Positions 45,755 through 54,505 of a stretch of 64,000 bases of DNA are shown piece by piece. Location: the NCBI RefSeq assembly GCF_013409045.1, contig NZ_JACCBT010000001.1, positions 2,728,001 to 2,792,000 of the forward strand, read 5' to 3'. The notes below the pieces were generated by a model. It did not search any database. It was not told the DNA's origin and was given only the letters and a program-made list of their open reading frames with translations. The position numbers were made by a program, and so were the translations under genes. How positions within the stretch are numbered: the first letter of the stretch is position 1; each line of letters opens with the position of its first letter. This DNA is from Actinomadura citrea. GTDB taxonomy: Bacteria; Actinomycetota; Actinomycetes; Streptosporangiales; Streptosporangiaceae.

Positions 45755-47362
45755 CTACGGGAACTGCTGGTAGGCCGGGGTGGTGAGGAACTCGGAGTAC
45801 TCGTCGGCCAGCGTGACCTCCTTGAAGAGCTCCACGGCCTGGCCGTAGCGGGGCTCGTTGTACGCCTGGCCCAGCTCTTCGCGGATCTTGCCCAGCTCCT
45901 CGTCCAGGAGCCGCTCCACCCAGTCCTTGGTGATCTTCTGGCCCTCCGCGGTGGAGATGCCGTTGTAGATCCACTGCCACACCTGGGAGCGGGAGATCTC
46001 CGCGGTGGCCGCGTCCTCCATCAGGTTGTGGATCGCGACCGCGCCGGCGCCGTCCAGCCAGGTGGCCAGGTAGCGCAGCGCGACGTCGATGTTGTTGCGC
46101 AGGCCCGCCTCGGTGATCTCACCGGGGGTGGCCCTGACGTTGAGCAGGTCGGCGGCGGAGACGTGCACGTCCTCGCGGAGCCGGTCGCGCTGGTTCGGCC
46201 TGTCGCCGAGGACGCCGTCGAACACCTCGCGGCAGACCGGGACGAGGTCGGGGTGGGCGACCCAGGAGCCGTCGAAGCCGTCGCCGGACTCGCGGGTCTT
46301 GTCGGCGCGGACCTTCTCCAGCGCGACGCGGTTGACCTCCTCGTCGCGGCGGGACGGGATGAACGCCGCCATGCCGCCGATCGCGTGCGCGCCCCGCTTG
46401 TGGCACGTCCGGACGAGCAGCTCGGTGTAGGCCCGCATGAACGGCGCGGTCATCGTGATCGCGTTGCGCTCGGGGAGCACGAAGTCGGTGCCCCGGTCCC
46501 GGAACTTCTTGATCACCGAGAAGAGGTAGTCCCAGCGGCCCGCGTTCAGGCCGGCGGAGTGGTCGCGCAGCTCGTAGAGGATCTCCTCCATCTCGAACGC
46601 GGCCGGGATCGTCTCGATCAGCACGGTCGCGCGGATGGTGCCGCGCGGGACCTCCAGGGCGTCCTGGGCGAGGTTGAACGCGTCGTTCCAGAGCCGCGCC
46701 TCAAGGTGGCTCTCCATCTTCGGCAGGTAGAAGTAGGGGCCCTTGCCCTTGTCCAGCTGCCTGCGGCCGCAGTGGAAGAAGTAGAGGCCGAAGTCGAACA
46801 GCGACCCGGACATGGGCTCGCCGTCGACGAGCAGGTGCTTCTCCTCCATGTGCCAGCCGCGCGGCCGGACGACGACCGTCGCGAGCTCCCCGTCGTCCTT
46901 CAGCGCGTAGGACTTGCCGCTCTTGGCGTCGGTGAAGTCGATGGTGCGGTCGAGGGCGTCCCGCAGGTTGAGCTGCCCCTCGACCATGTTGTTCCACAGC
47001 GGGGTGTTCGCGTCCTCGAAGTCGGCCAGCCACACCTTGGCGCCCGAGTTCAGCGCGTTGATCGTCATCTTCCGGTCGGTCGGGCCGGTGATCTCGACGC
47101 GGCGATCCTCCAGGCCGGGCGCCGGCGCGGCGACGCGCCAGGAGTCGTCGCCGCGGACGCCGGCGGTCTCGGGCAGGAAGTCGAGGGTCCCGCCCGCGGA
47201 CAGCTTGCGCTGGCGTTCCGCGCGCGCCTCCAGCAGCTCCTTGCGGCGGGCGCCCAACTCGCGCTGCAGGGCGGCGAGCAGGCCGAGCGCCTCGGGGGTC
47301 AGGATCTCCTCGTACCGCTCGCCGAGGGGCCCGGTGACCTCGATGCCTTCCAGTCCAGCCAT
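45755..47362 (-). CDS. aceB: Malate synthase A
   Basis: 535-residue enzyme condensing glyoxylate with acetyl-CoA to malate. It has the malate synthase A architecture without the G-type insertion: [23 protein letters not shown] (residues about 100-122), [16 protein letters not shown] (catalytic Arg region), [18 protein letters not shown], and [23 protein letters not shown] near the C-terminus. ATG 47362 follows AAAGGG. glcDEF lies downstream on the same strand, so glyoxylate made from glycolate feeds straight into this reaction. The palindrome just upstream suggests repression. Confidence 0.95.
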   Translation of the reverse strand: MAGLEGIEVTGPLGERYEEILTPEALGLLAALQRELGARRKELLEARAERQRKLSAGGTLDFLPETAGVRGDDSWRVAAPAPGLEDRRVEITGPTDRKMTINALNSGAKVWLADFEDANTPLWNNMVEGQLNLRDALDRTIDFTDAKSGKSYALKDDGELATVVVRPRGWHMEEKHLLVDGEPMSGSLFDFGLYFFHCGRRQLDKGKGPYFYLPKMESHLEARLWNDAFNLAQDALEVPRGTIRATVLIETIPAAFEMEEILYELRDHSAGLNAGRWDYLFSVIKKFRDRGTDFVLPERNAITMTAPFMRAYTELLVRTCHKRGAHAIGGMAAFIPSRRDEEVNRVALEKVRADKTRESGDGFDGSWVAHPDLVPVCREVFDGVLGDRPNQRDRLREDVHVSAADLLNVRATPGEITEAGLRNNIDVALRYLATWLDGAGAVAIHNLMEDAATAEISRSQVWQWIYNGISTAEGQKITKDWVERLLDEELGKIREELGQAYNEPRYGQAVELFKEVTLADEYSEFLTTPAYQQFP

Positions 47363-47372
47363 CTGCCTGCCC

Positions 47373-47387
47373 TTTCGTATAGCGAAA
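47373..47387. promoter_or_regulatory. Candidate IclR-type operator of aceB
   Basis: TTTCG-TATAG-CGAAA is a perfect 5+5 palindrome placed 11 bases before the aceB start and touching its AAAGGG ribosome-binding site. IclR-family proteins commonly bind short TTCG/CGAA palindromes before glyoxylate genes in actinomycetes. No regulator is next to it. Its position would block initiation. Confidence 0.55.
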
Positions 47388-47580
47388 TTCGACTTCTGTT
47401 ACGTGGAGAACCGTACTCGCCGGTTCGGAGGCCGGTCAAAGCGGGGTTCCCTGCAGACCTCCCCGCGCGCGCTTGCGTCAACCCAAGGGGAAACTGGGTG
47501 ATAACCAGGTGACCACTGGGGACGGTGCGTGAGACGATCGCGGGAAGATACGGCCGCGAAGCGGCGTTCTACGAGGACAT

Positions 47581-49023
47581 ATGACTCAACCTTTCTCTGC
47601 AGACCAGACCCAGACCCAGACTCCTGACGAGATCGAGTACGAGCCCCTGACGGGTGAGCTCGACCTGGAAGACCGGAAGGCACTGCGCCGCGTCGCGGGC
47701 CTGTCCACCGAACTGACCGACGTAACCGAGGTCGAGTACCGCTCCCTCCGGCTGGAGCGGGTCGTGCTCGTGGGCGTCTGGACGGAGGGGACGGCCGCGG
47801 AGGCCGAGAACTCCCTGCGCGAGCTGGCGCTGCTCGCCGAGACCGCGGGCTCCCAGGTGCTCGAAGGGCTCGTCCAGCGCCGGTCCCGCCCCGACCCGGC
47901 GACCTACATCGGCTCCGGCAAGGCCGCCGAGCTGCGCGACATCGTGATCTCCACCGGCGCGGACACCGTCATCTGCGACGGCGAGCTGGCGCCGAGCCAG
48001 CTGCGGCACCTGGAGGAGACCGTCCAGGTCAAGGTGATCGACCGGACGGCGCTGATCCTGGACATCTTCGCCCAGCACGCCAAGAGCCGCGAGGGCAAGG
48101 CGCAGGTGGAGCTCGCGCAGCTCGACTACCTGATGCCGCGGCTGCGCGGCTGGGGCGGCAACCTGTCCCGGCAGGTCGGCGGACGTGCCGCGGGCGGCGT
48201 CGGCATCGGCGGCCGCGGTCCCGGCGAGACCAAGATCGAGCTGGACCGGCGGCGGATCCGCACCCGGATGGCCAAACTGCGCCGGCAGATCGCCGAGATG
48301 TCCAAGGCGCGCGACACCAAGCGCGGCGAGCGGCGCCGCCACCAGGTGCCCGCCGTGGCCATCGCCGGCTACACCAACGCGGGCAAGTCGTCCCTGCTCA
48401 ACCGGCTCACCGGCGCCGGGGTCCTGGTGGAGAACGCGCTGTTCGCCACCCTCGACCCCACCGTCCGGCGGGCCGAGACGCCGGGCGGCCGCGCCTACAC
48501 CCTGGCCGACACCGTCGGGTTCGTCCGGCACCTGCCGCACCAGCTCGTCGAGGCGTTCCGCTCGACGCTGGAGGAGGTCACCGACGCCGGGCTGGTCCTG
48601 CACGTCGTCGACGGCTCCGACGCCGATCCCGAGGCGCAGATCGACGCCGTCCGCGAGGTGCTGCGCGAGATCGGCGCCGACCGCATCCCCGAGATCATCG
48701 TGATCAACAAGGCGGACGCCGCCGACGAGCTCGCGATCGCGCGCCTGCAGCGCCGCGAGCCGCACAACGTCGTCGTGTCCGCCCGCACCGGGTTCGGCAT
48801 CGAGGAGCTGCGTGCGGCGATCGAGGCCGACCTGCCCGGCCTGGAGAGCGAACTGCACGTCCTGGTGCCCTACGAGCGCGGCGGCCTCGTCGCGCGCGTG
48901 CACGAGCGCGGAGAGGTCCTCAAGCAGGAGCACGTCGCCGACGGGACCGTCCTGCACGCCCGCGTTCCCGCCGACCTCGCGGGTGAACTGGCCCAGTACG
49001 AGACCGTCTCCCCGATCGTGTAA
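47581..49023 (+). CDS. hflX: Ribosome-splitting GTPase HflX
   Basis: 480-residue GTPase. Residues 55-250 are the HflX N-terminal domain (DPATYIGSGKAAELRD, then LDYLMPRLRGWGGNLSRQ with GGVGIGGRGPGETKIELDRRRI near 205-227). The G domain has P-loop GYTNAGKS (263-270), DPTVRR (switch I), DTVGFVRHLP and NKAD near 374. In other bacteria it binds the large subunit and dissociates stalled or heat-stressed ribosomes. The start is ATG 47581. A strong terminator follows immediately. Confidence 0.95.
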   Translation: MTQPFSADQTQTQTPDEIEYEPLTGELDLEDRKALRRVAGLSTELTDVTEVEYRSLRLERVVLVGVWTEGTAAEAENSLRELALLAETAGSQVLEGLVQRRSRPDPATYIGSGKAAELRDIVISTGADTVICDGELAPSQLRHLEETVQVKVIDRTALILDIFAQHAKSREGKAQVELAQLDYLMPRLRGWGGNLSRQVGGRAAGGVGIGGRGPGETKIELDRRRIRTRMAKLRRQIAEMSKARDTKRGERRRHQVPAVAIAGYTNAGKSSLLNRLTGAGVLVENALFATLDPTVRRAETPGGRAYTLADTVGFVRHLPHQLVEAFRSTLEEVTDAGLVLHVVDGSDADPEAQIDAVREVLREIGADRIPEIIVINKADAADELAIARLQRREPHNVVVSARTGFGIEELRAAIEADLPGLESELHVLVPYERGGLVARVHERGEVLKQEHVADGTVLHARVPADLAGELAQYETVSPIV

Positions 49024-49030
49024 TCCCTGA

Positions 49031-49068
49031 CCCACCGGGCCCCTCCGCGGAGGGGCCCGGTGGGTTTT
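49031..49068 (+). terminator. Rho-independent terminator after hflX
   Basis: CCCACCGGGCCCCTCCG (49031-49047) and CGGAGGGGCCCGGTGGG (49048-49064) form a perfect 17-bp inverted repeat followed by TTTT, 7 bases past the hflX stop. Confidence 0.92.
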
Positions 49069-49479
49069 GGGACGGGTCGAGCAGCCAGTTCGAGGACGTC
49101 CAAAGGCCCCTACTGGCCGCCGAACGGTGACAGCTTGTCCAATCCGCTTGACGGTGCGGTTGAAATCCGTACCGTCGTAGAGCCAAGGGGCGGGGTGATG
49201 GGTGTCGATGCGCTGCGATCAGAGGTTGTCGGACGGACGTTCAGTGCACTACCGTGACGAAACCGATATCTCCGGTCTCGTTGCCAGCGGCGGCCCCCCG
49301 GCCGCCCGACCCTCCAACGGTGGAGTCGCCGGCACCCAGTCGGCGTTTCGGATCGAGAGCAGGTGGCCCAACCATGGCAGGTCCGAACGCTCCAACGAGG
49401 GACCGCGGCCCGCACCGTCGCCCCACGGCATCCTGCACCGCGCTCACGTGCGCATGGCCCCATCCAGGTCGGTGAACCT
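49069..49479. other. Non-coding gap upstream of hutI
   Basis: No convincing gene. TTGACG (49148-49153) with TACCGT 16 bases downstream is a weak promoter candidate pointing at hutI. The rest has no clear signal. Confidence 0.35.
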
Positions 49480-50695
49480 ATGACGGTACGGCTGTTGACG
49501 AACATCGGCAGGCTCTGGACGGGCACCGACGTCTGCAGCAACGCCGCGGTGCTCATCCACGACGACCGGGTCGTCTGGGCCGGGCCCGCCTCCGACCTCC
49601 CGCAGAGCGTCCCCGGCATCATCGACGACATCGTCGACGTCGACCACGTCGAGAACCTGGGCGGCGGCCTCGTCACCCCCGGCCTCATCGACGCCCACTC
49701 CCACCCCGTCTACGCGGGCAACCGCTGGGCCGAGCTCGCCATGCGCACCAGCGGCTCGTCCCACTCGGCCATCACCGCGGCGGGCGGCGGCGTCAACTCC
49801 ACCGTGACCGTCACCCGGGGGGACCGACCCCTGGACGCTCTGCAACGGCGTCCGCGAACGGCTGCGCCAGTGGATCCTCGCCGGCACCACCACCGTCGAG
49901 GCCAAGACCGGCTACCACCTCACCCGCGACGGCGAGCTCGCCGACATCCGGATGCTGCGGTCGCTGGAGGGCGAGCCCTCCATGCCCCGCATCCACGCCA
50001 CGTTCCTCGCCGCGCACATCCTGCCGCCCGAGTTCTTCGGACGCCGCCGCGACTACATCGAGGCCGTCCGCCTGTGGGCCGGCGACGCCGCCGTCGCCGG
50101 CGCCGACTCGATCGACGTCTACTGCGACGAGGGCCACTTCACCGCCGAGGAGGCCCGCGCCCTCCTGCTCACCGGCAAGCGCGCCGGCCTCAAGGCCCGC
50201 ATGCACGCCTGCGCCAACGAGCGCATGGGCGCCGCGCAGGTCGCCGCCGAGGTCGGCTGCGCGTCCGCCGACCTGCTCACCCAGGCCAACGACGACGACA
50301 TCAAGGCCCTCGCCCACGCCGGCGTCACCGCCACCGTCTGCCCCGGCAGCTCACTCAACAGCAGCCGCGCCCCCGCGCCCGTCCGGCAGATGCTCGACCG
50401 CGGCGTCACCGTCGCCCTCGGCACCGACCACAACCCCGGCCAGTGCGGCATCACCTCCATGCCCCTCGTCATCGGGCTGTCGGTCGCGATGTTCGGGCTC
50501 AGCGTGACCGAGGCGCTGCGCGCCGCCACCCTCGGCGGAGCCGCCGCGCTGCGCGTCGGCGACCGCGGCTCCCTCGCCCCGGGCATGCTCGCCGACATCG
50601 TCCTGTGGGACGCCGACCACGAGGGCGCCTTCGCCTGGGCGTTCGGGCTCCGCGCCCTGCGCGTCTGGCGCGGCGGCGTCCCCGTCCAGCCCTGA
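49480..50695 (+). pseudogene. hutI: Imidazolonepropionase HutI, interrupted by a +1 frameshift
   Basis: Histidine-degradation amidohydrolase. Residues 1-114 read correctly (LIDAHSHPVYAGNRW carries the zinc-binding HxH). At the G-run 49817-49822 the frame shifts: with five G instead of six, the text continues TDPWTLCNGVRERL, then ILAGTTTVEAKTGY and on to the end at 50695 with the conserved MHACANE-like and GTDHNPGQCG active-site motifs. Restored length is about 404 residues, normal for the family. As written, the first frame runs on to 50718 in a nonsense Arg/His/Pro-rich tail. Everything either side is intact, so either a recent mutation or a sequencing error. No other hut gene is visible. 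Confidence 0.88.
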
Positions 50696-50728
50696 CGGAG
50701 GCGCGCGGCGGCGGGTAGTGTCGCCGGC

Positions 50729-51574
50729 ATGGGCAGCGCGGTCGTGGTCGTCACCGATTCCACCGCCTACCTTCCCCCCGGGCTCGCCGAACGGCACGGG
50801 CTGACCGTCGTCCCCCTGCAGATCGCCGTCGGCGGCACCACCCGGGACGAGGGCGACATCACCACCGCCGAAGCCGCTCGGGCGCTGAAGGAGTGGCACC
50901 CCGTCACCACGTCCCGTCCCGCGCCCCAGCGGTTCGCCGACGCCTACAAGGCCGCAGCGGCCTCGGGCGCGCGTGAGGTGGTCTCCGTGCACCTGGCCTC
51001 CGCCATGTCGGGGACGGTCGAGGCGGCGCGGCTCGCCGCCGAGGACGCCCCCTTGCCGGTGCGGGTCATCGACAGCGGGACCATCGGCATGGGCCTCGGA
51101 TTCGCCGCCCTCTCCGCCGCGGCCGCCGCGCTGGCGGGCGGGTCCGCCGACGACGCCGTGTCCGCCGCCACCCGCCGGGCCGGGCTCACCCGCTCCCTCA
51201 TCTACGTCGACACCCTGGAGCACCTGCGGCGGGGCGGCCGGATCGGCGCCGCCGCCAGCCTGTGGGGCTCCGCGCTGATGGTGAAGCCGCTCCTGGAGAT
51301 CACCGGCGGCCGCATCGCGCCGCTGGAGAAGGTCCGCACGTCCTCGCGGGCGCTGGCCCGGCTGGAGGAACTGGCCGTGGCCGAGGCCCGCGACCGGCGT
51401 GTCGACCTCGGCATCCAGCACCTCGCCGCCGCCGCCCGCGCCGACACCCTCGCCGCCCGGCTGCGCGAACGCCTCCCGCACGTCCAGGACGTCTACGTCG
51501 GCGAGGTCGGCCCCGTCATCGGCGCCCACGTCGGCCCCGGCATGCTGGGCGTCGTCATCGCCCCCCAGCTCTGA
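50729..51574 (+). CDS. DegV family fatty acid-binding protein
   Basis: 281 residues. DegV/FakB-type fold: VVVVTDSTAYLPPGLAERHGLTVVPLQI at the N-terminus, the TSRPAPQRFADAY loop (about 60-72), a VSVHLASAMSGTVEAARLAA motif and GPVIGAHVGPGMLGVVI at the C-terminus. FakB proteins present fatty acids to a FakA kinase; FakA is not in the window, so the lipid role is by homology. ATG 50729. Confidence 0.88.
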   Translation: MGSAVVVVTDSTAYLPPGLAERHGLTVVPLQIAVGGTTRDEGDITTAEAARALKEWHPVTTSRPAPQRFADAYKAAAASGAREVVSVHLASAMSGTVEAARLAAEDAPLPVRVIDSGTIGMGLGFAALSAAAAALAGGSADDAVSAATRRAGLTRSLIYVDTLEHLRRGGRIGAAASLWGSALMVKPLLEITGGRIAPLEKVRTSSRALARLEELAVAEARDRRVDLGIQHLAAAARADTLAARLRERLPHVQDVYVGEVGPVIGAHVGPGMLGVVIAPQL

Positions 51575-51596
51575 CACCGCGGGCGCCGGGAGACCC

Positions 51597-52346
51597 TCAG
51601 GAGCGCAGGAGGCGGCGGAGGACGGTCGGCGGGTGACCGGTCTCCGCCCTGATCGTCCGGGTCAGATGCGCGTGGTCGGCGAAGCCGAGATCGGCGGCGA
51701 GGCCCGACAGGTCCCGTTCGCCCTGCTCCAGGCGGTCCAGGGCGCGCCCGACCCGGATCCGGTTCCGGTAACGGGTGACGGACATGCCGGTCTCACGGCG
51801 GAACGTCCGGCTCAGGTGGGAGGGGGAGACCTCCAGGAGGCGCGCCAGCGGGACGAGCCCGACCGCTTCCTGATGGCCGCTCGTGATGGCCTCGCGCGCT
51901 TCGTCGACCAGAGCGCGACGCTTCCCGCCCTGCTCGTCCACGGCGAGGTGGGCCAGCAGCACCATGAGCCGCTCGGCCGTCTCGAAGGCCACGTCTGGAC
52001 GGGGACGCAGGAGGAGGCGATGAGCGACGTCCGCGCGCGCGTTGACCCTGACCGGCCCGGACGGGCGTCGCCATAGGCCCGGGGAGAGCATGATGGCCGT
52101 GCACACGTCGCCGCCTGCGGGATGCGCGAACTGGCCCTCCTCATCGACGGTCTGGGTGTAGCCCACGGCGGGGTCGATGACGGCGCGTCCGTGGCGCGAC
52201 CGCATGCGGAACCGTCCCGCCCGCACCAGGACGATCTGATCCCCGGTGAACGGCTCGGGCTCCGACCACCCGGGCCGGTGCCCCGTGCAGTGCACCGCGT
52301 GGACGGCGAAGCCGTCCGTCTCCACCACGGTGGTCGACTCGCGCAT
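51597..52346 (-). CDS. AraC family transcriptional regulator
   Basis: 249 residues from ATG 52346. An N-terminal cupin-like sensing domain (FAVHAVHCTGHRPGWSEPEPFTGDQIVLVRAG) precedes two helix-turn-helix units: ARLLEVSPSHLSRTFRRETGMSVTRYRNRIRVGRAL and LAADLGFADHAHLTRTIRAETGHPPTVLR. Divergent from an MFS transporter, 67 bases apart, so probably an activator or repressor of that gene. ATG 52355 and 52373 are in-frame alternatives. Confidence 0.87.
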   Translation of the reverse strand: MRESTTVVETDGFAVHAVHCTGHRPGWSEPEPFTGDQIVLVRAGRFRMRSRHGRAVIDPAVGYTQTVDEEGQFAHPAGGDVCTAIMLSPGLWRRPSGPVRVNARADVAHRLLLRPRPDVAFETAERLMVLLAHLAVDEQGGKRRALVDEAREAITSGHQEAVGLVPLARLLEVSPSHLSRTFRRETGMSVTRYRNRIRVGRALDRLEQGERDLSGLAADLGFADHAHLTRTIRAETGHPPTVLRRLLRS

Positions 52347-52413
52347 GCCCGTCATCGTACGCAGGGCAAACATCTTCAAGCGCCGGTGCGCGGCCGCCCC
52401 GCACACTCGCGGA

Positions 52414-53724
52414 ATGGTCAGACGATGGCTGCTGGTGGTGCTGCTCACGGGGCAGACGATGGTCTCGATGGACGGCTCCATCGTGGCGGTGGCGATGCCC
52501 GACATCGCGGAAGGGCTCCACGCGTCCGGCTCTCTGCTTCAACTCGTCACGGGCGGCTACATCTTCGCCTTGGCCGTCCTCGTGGTCACGGGCGCGCGAC
52601 TGGGCGACGGCTACGGCCACCGCACGATGTTCTTCCTTGGGCTGTTCGGCTTCACAGCCTCGTCGTTGGCCTGCGGGCTGGCACCGACCGGTGCCGTTCT
52701 CGTCGCCGCACGGATCTGTCAGGGTGCTGCGGCCGCACTCCTGCTGCCACAGGTTCTGTCGTTGATCCAGCTGTCCTTCGAGGGGGCGGCCAGGGCGCGT
52801 GCACTCGGCCTGTACTCGATGGTCCTGGCGCTGGGGGTGGCCTTGGGGCAGATGGCGGGAGGCGTCATCGTGACCCTGGGCGGCAGCTGGCGGCCCATCT
52901 TCCTGGTCAACGTCCCTGTGGGAGCTGCGCTTCTCGCCGTCGGACCGCGTCTGATGCCGCCGGAACACCGGAAGGCCGTCCGCCTGGACCTGCCAGGCGT
53001 GGTGCTCCTCTCCTGCGGCATGGGCGCGCTCGTCATACCCCTGGTACTCGGCAGGGAACAGCATTGGCCGCTGTGGACGTGGCCGTCCATCGCGACGGGA
53101 TGCGTCGTGCTCACCATCTTCTGCGTCTACGAGCTGAGAACGGCATCGCCGCTTCTGGACCTCTCCGTGCTGCGCAGACCCTTCATCAAGCCCGGCCTGT
53201 TCGCCTCATGCGCGGTGATGGGCGCCTACACCGGCTTCCTCTTCACGCTCGCGCTCTACCTGCAGAACGTGCTCGGTTTCTCGCCGCTCCACGCCGGGCT
53301 CACGTTCCTCCCGTACACGGCGGGCTTCGCGACGGCCGGCCTCGGATGGACACGCCTGCCCCTCCCGGTGAGAGCGAATCTGCCGACCTGGGGCCTGCTC
53401 ACGTTCGCCGCCGCCGCGTCGGCACTGGCCTTCCTGACCCGGTACGGCTGGCCGGTGCTCCTGTCGATCCCGCTGCTGTACGCCGCCGGGTCGGGTCACG
53501 CCGCCGGCTTCAGCCCTCTGGTCGATCGGATCACCGGGGCCGTGGGACCGGCCCAGGCCTCGTCCGTCTCCGCCCTGACGAACACGGGCGTGCTGCTGTC
53601 GAACGTCCTCGCGATCGCCGCCTTCGGCGGCCTCTACCTCTCCTCACCCGGCACGTTGACCCACGTCACGGCACTGCTGGCCGGGCTGCTCGTCGTCGCC
53701 GCCGCGGCGTCCCGGCACCGCTGA
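52414..53724 (+). CDS. MFS transporter (DHA2-type efflux)
   Basis: 436-residue major facilitator permease. Helix 1 with SMDGSIVAVAMPDIAEGLHAS, motif A GARLGDGYGHRTMF, and motif C-like SMVLALGVALGQMAGGVIV place it in the drug:H+ antiporter DHA2 group, though it has about 12-14 helices. ATG 52414 has only GGA directly upstream, so translation may be near-leaderless. Probably controlled by the divergent AraC protein. Substrate unknown. Confidence 0.87.
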   Translation: MVRRWLLVVLLTGQTMVSMDGSIVAVAMPDIAEGLHASGSLLQLVTGGYIFALAVLVVTGARLGDGYGHRTMFFLGLFGFTASSLACGLAPTGAVLVAARICQGAAAALLLPQVLSLIQLSFEGAARARALGLYSMVLALGVALGQMAGGVIVTLGGSWRPIFLVNVPVGAALLAVGPRLMPPEHRKAVRLDLPGVVLLSCGMGALVIPLVLGREQHWPLWTWPSIATGCVVLTIFCVYELRTASPLLDLSVLRRPFIKPGLFASCAVMGAYTGFLFTLALYLQNVLGFSPLHAGLTFLPYTAGFATAGLGWTRLPLPVRANLPTWGLLTFAAAASALAFLTRYGWPVLLSIPLLYAAGSGHAAGFSPLVDRITGAVGPAQASSVSALTNTGVLLSNVLAIAAFGGLYLSSPGTLTHVTALLAGLLVVAAAASRHR

Positions 53725-53791
53725 CCCAGAGTTGTCCACACTTTCCGAACTCCGCGCACCCGTCCGCCCGGCATCCTTAACGTCAGGCTCC

Positions 53792-54505
53792 ATGAGAGCT
53801 GACACCGAAGACCGCCTGCACGCCCTCACGGGCCGGTGGAAGCCGTCCACCGCTCCGACCGACGCGCCGCCGGCGGCCCGGTTACGCGCGACTCCCGACC
53901 GCTCCCACGTCCGCATGCTCGTCCTCGTCGGCGTGCTCGCCGCCCTGGTGGCCGTGGGATACCTCTGGCTCGCCCGGCCACGCCCCCAGCCTGCGGCCCC
54001 CGCGGCGACCGCCTCCCTGAGCGAACCGCGCCCCACCCTGTCGGCCGGCCCGGCGGCTGCGGCGTCCTCTCCCGTGGTGGTCCACGTCCTCGGCAAGGTC
54101 AAGCACCCCGGCGTGGTCACCCTGCCGTCCGGATCCCGGGTCGCCGAAGCCATCAAGGCCGCGGGCGGAGTCCGTCCGGGTGCGAAGACCGGCACCCTCA
54201 ACCTGGCCCGCCCCCTGGTGGACGGCGAGCAGATCCCGGTCGGCGTCCGCGCGCCGTCACCGTCCCCACCACCGCCCGGCGGCGCGACCCCGACCGCCCC
54301 GGGCGCTCCCGGCGCCCCGCTCGACCTCAACGCGGCCACCCCCGACCAACTGGACGACCTCCCCGGCGTCGGCCCCGTCCTCGCCCAGCGCATCGTCGCC
54401 TACCGCACCCAGCACGGCGGCTTCCGCTCCGTCGAGCAACTCCAGGACGTCAGCGGCATCGGCGCCCACCGTTTCGCCGACCTGAAGACGATGGTCCGCG
54501 TATGA
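53792..54505 (+). CDS. comEA: Competence DNA receptor ComEA
   Basis: 237 residues from ATG 53792. One transmembrane helix (about 63-82), a Pro/Ala linker, a SLBB domain (VHVLGKVKHPGVVTLPSGSRVAEAIKAAGG, about 115-145) and a C-terminal helix-hairpin-helix pair (LDLNAATPDQLDDLPGVGPVLAQRIV and LQDVSGIGAHRFADL). It binds incoming double-stranded DNA at the membrane. Its stop overlaps the comEC start (ATGA). Confidence 0.93.
   Translation: MRADTEDRLHALTGRWKPSTAPTDAPPAARLRATPDRSHVRMLVLVGVLAALVAVGYLWLARPRPQPAAPAATASLSEPRPTLSAGPAAAASSPVVVHVLGKVKHPGVVTLPSGSRVAEAIKAAGGVRPGAKTGTLNLARPLVDGEQIPVGVRAPSPSPPPPGGATPTAPGAPGAPLDLNAATPDQLDDLPGVGPVLAQRIVAYRTQHGGFRSVEQLQDVSGIGAHRFADLKTMVRV

Noticed and set aside
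44234..47512. 1092-codon plus-strand open frame
   Set aside because: Antisense to glcD and aceB with Arg/Gly-rich shadow composition; the minus-strand genes are clear.
49069..49479. Short overlapping open frames upstream of hutI
   Set aside because: None has a ribosome-binding site or recognisable sequence.
49480..50718. Programmed frameshift in hutI
   Set aside because: No slippery heptamer-plus-structure logic or known HutI precedent; a plain insertion or error in the G-run is simpler.
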